A stretch of 64,000 nt of DNA from Streptomyces armeniacus. GTDB lineage: Bacteria > Actinomycetota > Actinomycetes > Streptomycetales > Streptomycetaceae. This document shows positions 19,035 through 26,948 of the stretch, piece by piece (within the stretch, counting starts at the first letter, position 1; every line of letters begins with the position of its first letter). Both the position numbers and the translations under genes were made by a program. The stretch is from contig NZ_CP031320.1 in NCBI RefSeq assembly GCF_003355155.1, forward strand, positions 4,517,367 through 4,581,366. Reading direction: 5' to 3'. The notes under the pieces are model-generated. The model ran no database searches and was not told where the DNA came from. It saw only the letters and a program-made list of their open reading frames with translations.

Positions 19035-19769
19035 CTACGAGGGGGTGCGGGCCGCCGCCAGGAGGCGGGCGACCTCGTCCGGGGCGAAGGTCAGCGCTTC
19101 GCCGACCGCCTCCAGGACGCCGCGCTCGGCGGGCTGGTACGGGCCGTCGGCGAGTGCGATCGTCGCGCCCTGCAGCAGCAGGGTTTCGCGGCCTACGGGG
19201 GCCAGGTGCGGAGCCAACGGCCGCAGTACCTCGCGCAGTTCGAGCTCCACCAGGCCGAGACCGGCCGCGCCGGGCACGCCGTCCGAGTCCGCCCCGTCGC
19301 CCGGCGAACCGCCGAGCGAACCGCCGCCGCGCGGGTCGGCACGGAGCGCGGCAACGAGGGCGAGCAACTGCTCCTCCGAGCAGTCCGGGAACCCGGAGCC
19401 GCGGATCATCTCGACGGCGGCCTCACGTGCCGTACGGGACTCGGTGCCGCCCACCGCGAGCACGGACAGGGCGACGGAGTGGACCGCGTCGCGCAGCATC
19501 CCGGCGAGCCGGGTGGTGGTGGGCCCCTCCAGGGTCTCGGTGCCGAAGTGCCCGCGGCACGCGGCGCATTCGACGACGGGCGCCGCCGCGCCGCGCGGCA
19601 GCAGCGGCAGGCCGAGGAGGACGAATCTGCGGCGTCCGGTGCGGCGCCGGTACGCGCGGTCCCCGCCGCAGCCGGGGCAGAAGAACTCGCCGCTGTCGAC
19701 GGTGTGCCACTTCGTACGGATGCCCGCGACGCGCGCGGTCCGGCGTCGCCCGTCACGGGTAACCATCAC
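19035..19769 (-). CDS. TerB-family protein with N-terminal zinc ribbon
   Basis: A 244-aa protein. The N-terminus has two CxxC pairs, FFCPGCGGDRAYRRRTGRRR and VECAACRGHFG, forming a treble-clef or zinc-ribbon element. The rest (from about residue 75) is an all-helical TerB-like domain; ALSVLAVGGTESRTAREAAV and LRPLAPHLAPVGRETLLLQG fit annotated tellurite-resistance TerB proteins of Streptomyces. GTG 19769 lies 8 nt after GGAGGT; ATG 19766 is the adjacent alternative. No other ter genes are nearby, so a tellurite role is not supported by context. Confidence 0.8.
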   Translation of the reverse strand: MMVTRDGRRRTARVAGIRTKWHTVDSGEFFCPGCGGDRAYRRRTGRRRFVLLGLPLLPRGAAAPVVECAACRGHFGTETLEGPTTTRLAGMLRDAVHSVALSVLAVGGTESRTAREAAVEMIRGSGFPDCSEEQLLALVAALRADPRGGGSLGGSPGDGADSDGVPGAAGLGLVELELREVLRPLAPHLAPVGRETLLLQGATIALADGPYQPAERGVLEAVGEALTFAPDEVARLLAAARTPS

Positions 19770-20057
19770 CGCACCGCACCTCCATAACGCTTCGGCAACA
19801 TTGCCGGGGTGACGTGATGTTAACCACAGGTGGTATGTGCCGTCAGCACTTTGGACACCACGACTACTGTCCGCGCCCGGCCGCGCGGCCGCGAGGTGCG
19901 CATATGCAGGCAGTTCACGCGCGGCACCGACCCGTACGTTCCCCGCCACCCCGGGCGATCCGCGCCGCTGCCCCGGGCGATCCGCACCGCCGCCCGGCCG
20001 CCCGGGCAGCAAACGGAAACCCGCCCGGCATCACACGGAAACAGCCTCAGGCTCACG

Positions 20058-20471
20058 TCAGCCCGCCCGCTCGATCTGGTCCTTGGCCGGTTCGAAGGTC
20101 TCCTTGGCGCCGTCCGCCCACTCGATCGTGAGGGACTTCCTGCCGCTGCCGTCCACGACCGTACCGGACGTACGTGTGGGCGGCTTGCCGCCCCGGCAGT
20201 CGTCCACGATCAGCTTCAGCCCGTCGTCCTCGCTGATGTCGCCCGTACAGAACTGGTACTGCTCGGCGACCATCACCTTGCCGTTCCCGATGGCCAGCGA
20301 CTTGGTGCCGCCGCTCTCCGTCGCGACCCAGTTCCCCTTGACGTCGGCGAGCCCGGGCCCGCCGCCGTCCTCCTCGCCTCCGCCACCGCAGCCGGTCAGC
20401 GCCAGCGCCGCGACGGCGGTGAGCGCGGCGGTCGTGAGCGCGGCGGCGGACGCTCGTACGCGTGCGTGCAT
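20058..20471 (-). CDS. Small secreted lipoprotein, unknown function
   Basis: A 137-aa protein with a clear lipoprotein signal: Arg-containing N-region, Ala/Leu/Thr core and lipobox ALTGC followed by Gly/Glu/Asp spacer. The mature domain (about 100 aa) is beta-rich with two cysteines (QFCTGD and DDCRGG), probably disulfide bonded; I do not recognise its family. ATG 20471, or GTG 20474 immediately before it, follows GGGGAG. The upstream region holds a 36-bp perfect hairpin 51 nt from the start codon. No co-oriented neighbour lies close. The 288-bp gap to the TerB gene shows nothing clear. Confidence 0.8.
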   Translation of the reverse strand: MHARVRASAAALTTAALTAVAALALTGCGGGGEEDGGGPGLADVKGNWVATESGGTKSLAIGNGKVMVAEQYQFCTGDISEDDGLKLIVDDCRGGKPPTRTSGTVVDGSGRKSLTIEWADGAKETFEPAKDQIERAG

Positions 20472-20521
20472 CACGGACTCGAACTCCCCTGCTCGGCAAC
20501 GGCATCCGCATCGGGCGGGCG

Positions 20522-20599
20522 CCCTTGCGCTCCCCTCTGCCGGGCCCGCCGGTGGCCCGCTTCGGCCACCGGCGGGCCCGGCAGAGGGGAGCGCAAGGG
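20522..20599. repeat. Perfect 36-bp inverted repeat (gap 20472-20979)
   Basis: Arms 20522-20557 and 20564-20599 are exact reverse complements over 36 bp with a 6-nt loop (CGCTTC). The left arm begins CCCTTGCGCTCCCCTCTG and ends CCGGTGGCC. The hairpin lies in the leader of the lipoprotein gene and does not follow any gene end on either strand, so it is not an ordinary terminator. The remainder of the 508-bp gap holds no gene; TTGACA (20762-20767) with TACCGA (20784-20789) is a weak promoter candidate on the + strand. Confidence 0.85.
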
Positions 20600-20979
20600 G
20601 GCGCACGGCCCTCCGAGTGTGCCGTGTGGCACAGTCCAGGGTCACTCCCGGCCGTCACAAACCCCCGTCACGGGTGCCTTTTTCGTGACGTTCCACACGG
20701 TCCGACCCGTCGCCACGGGGCGCGCCAGGGCGCAACGCACGCCCCGCGCACGCCCGTTGCATTGACACCGCACGAGAGCGCCGTACCGAAGGTGATCCCA
20801 GCTCGCACGGGCATGAGGACCCCGCGCGCGGCCGAACGGACAGGCACCGGAGGGGTGTTGGCGAGGTCACATGAATGACGCTGCGTAAGCGGCCGGAAAC
20901 CGCTCGCGGCCGTATCCGGGGCGTCTTGTCCTGAACGCGGTGGGTGAGATTGCCGGTTCTCTCCCCTAACCTTGACCAC

Positions 20980-21153
20980 ATGTCCCCTACTCCTTCACCC
21001 GCCCCGGCGCAGTCGCGGTTAATCCTCGAGGAAGCCAACGCGGCGATACGTGCGTTCGTCGCCGACCGCAAGGTGTGGACCCCCGCGGACCTCGAGGAGC
21101 TGGCCCGGCTCAGGCGGGCATGGATGGCGGCGGCACAGCGCGAGAGCGCCTGA
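20980..21153 (+). CDS. Small helical protein with TTA codon, unknown function
   Basis: A 57-aa protein with good codon bias. After a Pro/Ser-rich start it is helical and charged (LILEEANAAIRAFVADRKVW, then a Trp/Arg-rich C-terminus), resembling small conserved hypothetical proteins of Streptomyces. There is no Shine-Dalgarno sequence before ATG 20980. TAACCT at 20967-20972, seven bases upstream, would suit a leaderless message, although no good -35 is seen. Codon 14 is TTA (21019-21021), the rare leucine codon read by the bldA tRNA, so translation may be developmentally controlled. Confidence 0.7.
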   Translation: MSPTPSPAPAQSRLILEEANAAIRAFVADRKVWTPADLEELARLRRAWMAAAQRESA

Positions 21154-21276
21154 GCCGTCCGCCCCGGCGGAGTCTCCCGCCGACGGGGAACCGCCCGGCG
21201 TACGCGGGGCGCACGGCTGCCCGGGGCACAACCGCCCCGCGGGCCACGGCCATTGCGCTGACTGCGGCTGCTGCGG

Positions 21277-21459
21277 CTACTGCGCGGACTCCCGCGCGAG
21301 CAGATCCCGCTTCAGCCAGTCCGGCGCGTCGGCCCGCGAGCCGAACCACTGACCGCAGGGCAGGCAGGCGTAGTTCCCCCGCATCGGGCCGGAGATCGTT
21401 TCGATGATCCGTACGAGCACGGGGACTTCGGCGGCTCGGCCGCATCGGCAGCAGGTCAC
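21277..21459 (-). CDS. Small cysteine-rich (zinc-binding) protein
   Basis: A 60-aa protein with an N-terminal CCRCGR and a second YACLPCGQWF pair, which together make a four-cysteine zinc ribbon. The C-terminus is charged. GTG 21459 follows GGAGG by 7 nt. It converges with the small TTA-containing gene at 20980. Function is unknown; similar tiny zinc-ribbon proteins are common and conserved in Streptomyces. Confidence 0.7.
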   Translation of the reverse strand: MTCCRCGRAAEVPVLVRIIETISGPMRGNYACLPCGQWFGSRADAPDWLKRDLLARESAQ

Positions 21460-21727
21460 CGGGTCACCTCCGTACGGACGGTGTTGTTCGTTCGCATGTC
21501 ACGCTCCTGAAGGGAGTGACGGCGGAGAACGCGTTGGGGTTCCCTTCAATCGAGGCTACTGGCGCGTAGCATCACACGCCATCACCTCAGGGTGAGACCC
21601 AACTCCCATTCTGTGACCGGAGTTTCACCCTCGTTCACCTTCGCCCCCTGCGGCCACAGGCGTTCACCGCACGTCCCACGCCGCACCCGGCCGCCGCACC
21701 AGCTCGGCGAGCCGCTCCGGCGGCAGC

Positions 21728-22333
21728 GTGTACGGATCCGTGCCCGTACCCGCCCTCTCCCGACCTCGTGCTCGACAGTGCACACTGGGTGACAGCACCC
21801 GGACGATCCCGCCGACGATTTCGACCGGCGCGGAGCGCCGCCTCGCCCGCCGGCTCACGCGGCTCACCGCGCCGGCGGGCGGGATACGCGGCGGGGCGGC
21901 ACTGGAGGAACGCGAACCCGTGCCGCCGCGCCCCGTACGGACGGCGACGGGCGGCGTGGCGGCAGCGGCGGGCGTACTCCTGCTGGGGCTGCTCGTCGGC
22001 GGACTGGCGGACGCCACCCAGACCCGTCCGGAGGCGCGGCCGGACGCGGCGGCGACGACGGTGGTGTTCCGGGTCGCGGTACGGGCCGCCACCCCGCGTC
22101 CGTACGTGCCGCGCGAGCTGGCGGCGCGAGAGCTGTGGGAGAGGTGCCGCCGCTCGACGTCCGTACACAACGAGCACGCCGCGCTCGCCCGCCTGGACGG
22201 CGACGTGTGGGCGGGAACGGTCCGGCCCGCGCTCACCGGGCACGACCTGATGCGGCTGCGCGGCTGCCTGAACGACGCGACCGCGAACCGCGCGCGGGCC
22301 GAGGTGCTGGGCAGCGGCAACGCCGGTCGCTGA
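21728..22333 (+). CDS. Hypothetical membrane-anchored protein
   Basis: An open frame of up to 201 aa with strong third-position G/C over most of its length. A single membrane helix (GGVAAAAGVLLLGLLVGGLA) lies at about residues 75-94. The C-terminal 100 residues contain two cysteines (ERCRRS and RGCLND) and look exported. The start is uncertain: GTG 21728 is the longest option and has no good ribosome binding site, while GTG 21917 follows GGAGG at a longish distance and would put the helix at the N-terminus. I recognise no family. It converges with the solute-binding gene across 27 bp. Confidence 0.6.
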   Translation: MYGSVPVPALSRPRARQCTLGDSTRTIPPTISTGAERRLARRLTRLTAPAGGIRGGAALEEREPVPPRPVRTATGGVAAAAGVLLLGLLVGGLADATQTRPEARPDAAATTVVFRVAVRAATPRPYVPRELAARELWERCRRSTSVHNEHAALARLDGDVWAGTVRPALTGHDLMRLRGCLNDATANRARAEVLGSGNAGR

Positions 22334-22360
22334 GACCGGCGCGACACCGGGGTCGACCGC

Positions 22361-23638
22361 TCAGGACCCGTCCGCGACCTCCGTGGCCGTCGCGCTGCGC
22401 TGCACCTGCCCCAGCACGGCCGCCGGACTGCCCTTGTCCGTCACCGCCGTCCCGATGGACTTCCGCAGCGCGCGGACCGTCGGTGTCCACGACGTCTTCC
22501 CGACGGGATAGAACGTGGCCGTCGGCAGCCAGTCGAGGAACTCCCACAGCGGCTTGTGCGCGGTGTCGTCGCGCATCGCCTGGGACGCGGGCGCGGTCAC
22601 CGGCAGCAGGTCGTACTTGTCGGCGTACTCGACGACGTTCTTCTCCTGGTATACGAAGTCCAGGAAGGTACGGATCTCGTCCTGGTGGCCGCCCTGCTTG
22701 AAGGCCATCATCCAGTCGGCGACGCCCGTGGTGGTCTTGGTCGGGCCGTTGCGGCCGGGCAGCGGGGCGATGCCGTAGTCGACGCCGCTCTCGAGCGCGC
22801 GCTGCATCAGCGTGGGATGCCCGTTGAGCATGGCGACCTTGCCGTTCATGAAGTCGGCGTAGGCATCGTCGCGGCTGGTCGTGGCGGGGTCGGGCTGGGT
22901 CAGCCCCGGCTTGACGAGCTTGTCCCGCAGCCACTCGAAGGACTGGACGTTCTGCGGCGAGTCGATGTCGTACGCGCCGCCGTCGTCGGAGTACCCGCCG
23001 CCACCGCCGAGCAGCCAGTTCAGCGTCTCGGCCTCCGCGTCCTCCGGGCCCAGCGGCAGCCCGTACGGCGTCTTCACGCCCGCCGAGCGCAGCGCGACCG
23101 CGTCCTTGCGCAGCTGCTCCCAGGTGCCGGGCGGGCGCTTGATGCCGGCGTCGGCGAAGAGGTCCTTGTTGTAGAAGAGCGCGCGGGTGCTGGCGACGAA
23201 GGGCAGGCCGTACTGCTGCCGCCGTACGGTGCCCGCCTCCGCCAGCGAGGGCACGAAGTCACCCTGGGTGGCGGTGGAGAGGATCTCGTCCGCGCTGTAC
23301 AGCTTGTCCTTCTCGGCGTACCCGGCGAACGAGCCGCCGGTCTGGGCCAGGTCGGGCGCCTTGCCCGCCTCGACCAGGCCGGCGATCTCCTCGTCTATGC
23401 GGTCCCGGTCGAAGACCTCGACCTTCACGTCGATCCCGGGGGACTTGAACTGGAACTCGCCGATCAGCTTGTCCCAGTACCGCTTCGAGCTGTTTCCCGA
23501 CCGGTCCCCGTGCTCGACGGCGACCAGGTGCAGCTCCGTCTTGTCACCCTGTGCGTCGTCGCTCCCACAGGCCGTGAGGGTCGCCAGCAGGCTGGCCACC
23601 AGTCCCGCCGCGACCACGCCCGCATACCGTCGCTGCAC
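22361..23638 (-). CDS. Orphan ABC transporter solute-binding lipoprotein (family 1)
   Basis: A 425-aa extracellular binding protein of the type that carries sugars, glycerol-3-phosphate or oligosaccharides. It starts at GTG 23638 with signal MQRRYAGVVAAGLVASLL and lipobox ATLTAC. Family-typical stretches are PDLAQTGGSFAGYAEKDKL, YGLPFVASTRALFYNKDLFA and WMMAFKQGGHQDEIRTFLDF. No permease or ATPase gene lies nearby, so it must work with a transporter encoded elsewhere. Two 11-bp-spaced GTCACC repeats lie 81-98 bp upstream and resemble a PHO box. Confidence 0.9.
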   Translation of the reverse strand: MQRRYAGVVAAGLVASLLATLTACGSDDAQGDKTELHLVAVEHGDRSGNSSKRYWDKLIGEFQFKSPGIDVKVEVFDRDRIDEEIAGLVEAGKAPDLAQTGGSFAGYAEKDKLYSADEILSTATQGDFVPSLAEAGTVRRQQYGLPFVASTRALFYNKDLFADAGIKRPPGTWEQLRKDAVALRSAGVKTPYGLPLGPEDAEAETLNWLLGGGGGYSDDGGAYDIDSPQNVQSFEWLRDKLVKPGLTQPDPATTSRDDAYADFMNGKVAMLNGHPTLMQRALESGVDYGIAPLPGRNGPTKTTTGVADWMMAFKQGGHQDEIRTFLDFVYQEKNVVEYADKYDLLPVTAPASQAMRDDTAHKPLWEFLDWLPTATFYPVGKTSWTPTVRALRKSIGTAVTDKGSPAAVLGQVQRSATATEVADGS

Positions 23639-23718
23639 TGCCGTACCTGCCTCTTGCTCCGTGACCGAACCTTGCGCCGTTATGACCGTGGGGGCCTGGA
23701 GTCTGCCGTTCCGCGCAC

Positions 23719-23736
23719 GGTGACGTCTAGGTGACC
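23719..23736 (-). promoter_or_regulatory. PHO-box-like direct repeat upstream of solute-binding gene
   Basis: On the minus strand GGTCACC (23736-23730) and CGTCACC (23725-23719) are spaced exactly 11 bp, the repeat period of Streptomyces PhoP sites, whose core is G(T/G)TCACC. An inverted GTCACCT lies at 23757-23763 on the plus strand. The call is a pattern match only. Confidence 0.4.
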
Positions 23737-23864
23737 GCACGTATCGCTTCTGTATCGTCACCTCGGGGCGAACACGTATTCCCCGCGCATTCCACACAAC
23801 TACCGCGCCCGGTTGAGGAGTTCGCGCCGGCGCGCGCCCTGCTCACACCGCGTGTGCACCCAGC

Positions 23865-24944
23865 TCACACCTCGCGGTAACGGAGCAGCAGCATCGCCGC
23901 GTCGTCGCGCAGCGGGCGCTCCACGTGCGCGACGAGGTCGCGGCGCATGGCGTCCAGCGCGTGCTGCGGGTCGGGGTCCTTGAGCATCGCGGCACGCTCG
24001 GCCAGCGGATAGAAGCGGTTCTCCGGGTCGCGCGCCTCGGTGACACCGTCCGTGTAGAACAGCAGCTGGTCCCCCGGGGCGAAGGCGAACCCGTACGGCA
24101 CCGGCTCGATCTGCCCCAGCCCGTCGAACGCGCCCAGCGCGCTCAGCCCCAGCGGCGGCGCCGCCTCCGGCGGCTCCACGAACCCGACCGTGCCGTCGCC
24201 CCGTACGAGCAGCGGCGGCGGGTGACCGAAGTCGAGCAGCGTGACCGTGCCGTCCGGCCGGAACTCCGCCAGTACGGCCGTCACGAACTTCTCGTCCGAC
24301 AGGTGCCGCCCGAGCGCCCGCTCCAGCCGTTCACCCACGGCCACCAGCTCGGACTCGTCGTACGCGGCCTCGCGGAACGCGCCGAGCACGACGGCGGCGG
24401 TCTCCACCGCGTCCAGGCCCTTGCCCTGCACGTCCCCGACGATCACCCGCACGCCACCGGGCGAGATCACCACCTCGTACAGGTCGCCGCCGATGCGCGC
24501 TTCCGCGACCGCCGAGGTGTACGAGACGGCGACCCGCAGCGGGCCCGCGGTGAGCGGCACGGGGCGCAGCAGCACGCGCTGCGCGACCTCCGCGATGTCG
24601 CGGACGCTGGCCAGCTCCGCCTCGCGGCGCTGCCGCCGGGCCGTGGCCACCAGGCCGGCGGCGGACACGCCGACGACGCCGATCATGGCGGTGTTACCGC
24701 GCCGGTCGGCGAACTGCCCGTTGAAGAGGCTGAGGAGGAGGCAGAGCACGAGCGCCAGCACGCCGATTCCCGCGGTGCGCCGCAGGCCGCCGGTGAGTCC
24801 GGCGAAGGCGGGCCCGAGCGAGATCAGGGGCAGGAATCCGACGCCGGCGCCCGCGACGATGTCGACCACGGCGACGATCGCCATCGCGGCGAAGGGCAGC
24901 CAGGACAGCACACCGCCGAGTCTGAACCGGGAAACGTTGCCCAA
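23865..24944 (-). CDS. PP2C-type (SpoIIE) serine/threonine phosphatase, membrane-bound
   Basis: A 359-aa protein. Four hydrophobic segments occupy about residues 10-100, then a short linker, then a PP2C/SpoIIE phosphatase domain. Catalytic metal-binding motifs are ARIGGDLYEVV, VIVGDVQGKGLDA, LLFYTDGVTEARDPE and LRDDAAMLLL. Such phosphatases typically dephosphorylate anti-anti-sigma factors. No partner kinase or sigma gene lies alongside. The predicted start is TTG 24944 after GGAG; no better in-frame start fits the first membrane segment. Confidence 0.9.
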   Translation of the reverse strand: MGNVSRFRLGGVLSWLPFAAMAIVAVVDIVAGAGVGFLPLISLGPAFAGLTGGLRRTAGIGVLALVLCLLLSLFNGQFADRRGNTAMIGVVGVSAAGLVATARRQRREAELASVRDIAEVAQRVLLRPVPLTAGPLRVAVSYTSAVAEARIGGDLYEVVISPGGVRVIVGDVQGKGLDAVETAAVVLGAFREAAYDESELVAVGERLERALGRHLSDEKFVTAVLAEFRPDGTVTLLDFGHPPPLLVRGDGTVGFVEPPEAAPPLGLSALGAFDGLGQIEPVPYGFAFAPGDQLLFYTDGVTEARDPENRFYPLAERAAMLKDPDPQHALDAMRRDLVAHVERPLRDDAAMLLLRYREV

Positions 24945-25143
24945 GGCAATCTCCGACGAGTCGGCACACGCCGCAGCGCGGCTGGATGACTCCAGCTTTG
25001 CAGCGTTGGGGCGCAGTGCACAAAGTTTTCGCGGAGTTCCCGTACCTCCATGCGCCCCCTACCCCTGCAAAGCGCTCCCCCTGCCCCTCACCCGTGCCTC
25101 GCGTGCGGGGGCGGCGCGCCTGTCCCGGTGCGGCAGCCTCCGG

Positions 25144-25347
25144 CTACTCCTCGGCACCGCCCGCGGTGGCACCGGCCGGACCGGTGGCACCGGCGGCGCG
25201 CGCCGTGCCGGCCGACTGCTCGGCCAGATCACGCAACCAAGCCGGCTCGCTCGCTATCTCCAAGAGCAGCATGAGCCGCATCAGCGGGTCTTCCCAGTCA
25301 CAGGGCTGGGCGTCCTCGTCCGTACTGAGGGGCGAGTGTGTGGCCAT
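25144..25347 (-). CDS. Small hypothetical protein divergent from DUF397 gene
   Basis: A 67-aa acidic protein: an N-terminal STDEDAQPCDWEDPLMRL segment, a helical LMLLLEIASEPAWLRDLAEQ segment, and an Ala/Gly/Thr-rich tail. ATG 25347 follows GGAG by 6 nt; GTG 25350 is the adjacent alternative. It shares a 142-bp divergent region with the DUF397 gene, where a candidate operator lies. I do not recognise its family; its position suggests it belongs to the XRE/DUF397 module. Confidence 0.6.
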   Translation of the reverse strand: MATHSPLSTDEDAQPCDWEDPLMRLMLLLEIASEPAWLRDLAEQSAGTARAAGATGPAGATAGGAEE

Positions 25348-25420
25348 CACGAACTCCGCAACAGATAAGGGGCGTTGCGCTCGACGAGCGGGACAGATCC
25401 GGACGCCATCATCCTCTCAC

Positions 25421-25465
25421 GTTCTTACGTCTGCAAGCACATCTGTAAGAACAGGTGCAAGCACA
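25421..25465. promoter_or_regulatory. Candidate operator: inverted and direct repeats before DUF397 gene
   Basis: GTTCTTAC (25421-25428) and GTAAGAAC (25445-25452) are perfect inverted arms 16 bp apart. Interleaved with them, TGCAAGCACA occurs twice (25432-25441 and 25456-25465), 24 bp apart. The site lies between two divergent small genes and fits a binding site for the XRE regulator of this module. That assignment is inference. Confidence 0.5.
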
Positions 25466-25489
25466 CGCTGCTGTGGGAAGGTTCTAGGC

Positions 25490-25732
25490 ATGCACATTGA
25501 TCACGGCATGCAGGACCCGCGGCTTCAGGACGTCGTCTGGCGCAAGAGCCGGCGGAGCAACCCCAGTGGAAACTGCGTCGAACTGGCCCAACTGGCCGGC
25601 GGCGGAGTAGCGGTACGCAACTCACGGCACCCCTCGGGCCCGGCTCTCATCTACACGCCGGCCGAGATCACGGCATTCATCCAGGGAGCGAAGGACGGCG
25701 ACTTCGACGACTTCCTCGGCCCAGGAGACTGA
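25490..25732 (+). CDS. DUF397 domain protein
   Basis: An 80-aa DUF397 protein. The domain is recognisable from VVWRKSRRSNPSGNCVELAQ, then VAVRNSRHPSGPALIYTPAE and a C-terminal helix (ITAFIQGAKDGDFDDFL). DUF397 proteins are encoded beside XRE regulators and are thought to act as their modulators. Here the DUF397 gene precedes the XRE gene, the reverse of the common order, with 238 bp between them. ATG 25490 follows GGAAGG; ATG 25508 is a shorter option. Confidence 0.9.
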   Translation: MHIDHGMQDPRLQDVVWRKSRRSNPSGNCVELAQLAGGGVAVRNSRHPSGPALIYTPAEITAFIQGAKDGDFDDFLGPGD

Positions 25733-25970
25733 ACGGCGACCCCCGACCACCCCACACTGTGCGGTCAGGACCACCGCACACAAGGCAAGCTGACCCGCCA
25801 TCACCTCACGGCACCGACCGTGCGCCCCCGTGCCACCGGTTCAAGCCCGCGCTCGTACCGGTCAGTTGGCGCGGGGGCGCGCGCTGGTCGCACGCTCCGC
25901 TGTACGCCCGATCGGGCGAGTGGGACACTGGGCATACGGACAACTACCCCAGGGGAGCAGGGCAGTCGTG

Positions 25971-26879
25971 ATGGCAGCAAGGCCGGAGCCTGAGAGCCGC
26001 TCGTCGGTCAGTCGCATCCTCGACCACCCGCGCGGCGGCCCGACCATCCTGCGCATCGTGCTCGGCACGCAGCTGAGGCGGCTGCGCGAGGCGAGCGGCA
26101 TCTCCCGCGAGGCCGCCGGCGACGCCATCCGCGGCTCCCACGCGAAGATCAGCCGCCTCGAGCTGGGCCGCACCGGCTACAAGGAGCGGGACGTCTACGA
26201 CCTGCTCACGCTGTACGGCGTCCACGACCCGCACGAGCGCGAGGACTTCCTCGCGCTGGCCCGGCAGGCCAGCGTCCCCGGCTGGTGGAACAAGTACAGC
26301 GACGTGCTGCCGCCCTGGTTCGAGCAGCTGCTCGGCCTGGAGGAGGCCGCGTCCGTCATCCGCACCTACGAAGTGCAGTTCGTGCCCGGCCTGTTGCAGA
26401 CCGTGGAGTACGCACGCGCCTGCATTCAGCTCGGCCATCCGCGGGCCTCGGAACGCGAGGTCGAGAAGCGCATCCGCCTGCGCATGGAGCGGCAGCAGGT
26501 GCTCGAGCGCTCGTACGGACCCAAGCTGTGGGCGGTGCTCGACGAGGCGGCGCTGCAACGCCCGCTGGGCAGCGACAAGGTGATGCGCGAGCAGCTCGAA
26601 CGGCTGCTGTGGGCCAGCCGGCAGCCCAACATCACCCTTCAGATCGCGCCGTTCCGCATCGGCGGACTCGCCGCGGCAGGCGGGCCGGTCACCATACTCC
26701 GCTTTCTGGAGCCCGACCTGCCGGACATCGTCTACCTCGAGCAGCTCACCTCGGCCCTCTACCTCGACAAGCAGGAAGAGGTGGAGAACTACATGGTGGT
26801 GATGGACCGGCTGTGCGCCACGGCCGACGCGCCCGCCAAGACGGTGGCGTTCCTCGAGGGCCTGCTCACCAAGTTCTGA
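25971..26879 (+). CDS. XRE-family regulator with DUF5753 domain
   Basis: A 302-aa DNA-binding protein. The N-terminal HTH reads LRRLREASGISREAAGDAIR and GSHAKISRLELGRTG. The C-terminal domain (DUF5753 type) is shown by FEQLLGLEEAASVIRTYEVQ, VPGLLQTVEYARA and the late PDIVYLEQLTSALYLDKQEE. It pairs with the DUF397 gene upstream. ATG 25971, or GTG 25968 just before it, follows AGGGGAG. It probably binds the repeats at 25421-25465, by analogy to other pairs. Confidence 0.92.
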   Translation: MAARPEPESRSSVSRILDHPRGGPTILRIVLGTQLRRLREASGISREAAGDAIRGSHAKISRLELGRTGYKERDVYDLLTLYGVHDPHEREDFLALARQASVPGWWNKYSDVLPPWFEQLLGLEEAASVIRTYEVQFVPGLLQTVEYARACIQLGHPRASEREVEKRIRLRMERQQVLERSYGPKLWAVLDEAALQRPLGSDKVMREQLERLLWASRQPNITLQIAPFRIGGLAAAGGPVTILRFLEPDLPDIVYLEQLTSALYLDKQEEVENYMVVMDRLCATADAPAKTVAFLEGLLTKF

Positions 26880-26898
26880 CGGGCCTGCCGACGCCGCA

Positions 26899-26918
26899 CC
26901 CCGGCCCTCCGGCCGGGG
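26899..26918. terminator. Bidirectional terminator between convergent genes
   Basis: CCCCGGCC and GGCCGGGG around a CTCC loop form an 8-bp perfect stem between the XRE gene (ends 26879) and the methyltransferase gene (ends 26949). Confidence 0.6.
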
Positions 26919-26948
26919 CGGCACGCGACGGCCGGGGCACGCGAGGCC

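Noticed and set aside
19035..19769. Tellurite-resistance operon member
   Set aside because: Only a TerB-like domain is present; no other ter genes are nearby.
20522..20599. Ordinary rho-independent terminator
   Set aside because: No gene ends beside it on either strand and there is no T-run; the 36-bp stem exceeds usual terminators.
25622..25804. 60-aa open frame on the - strand between DUF397 and XRE genes
   Set aside because: Mostly antisense to the DUF397 gene and without a ribosome binding site.
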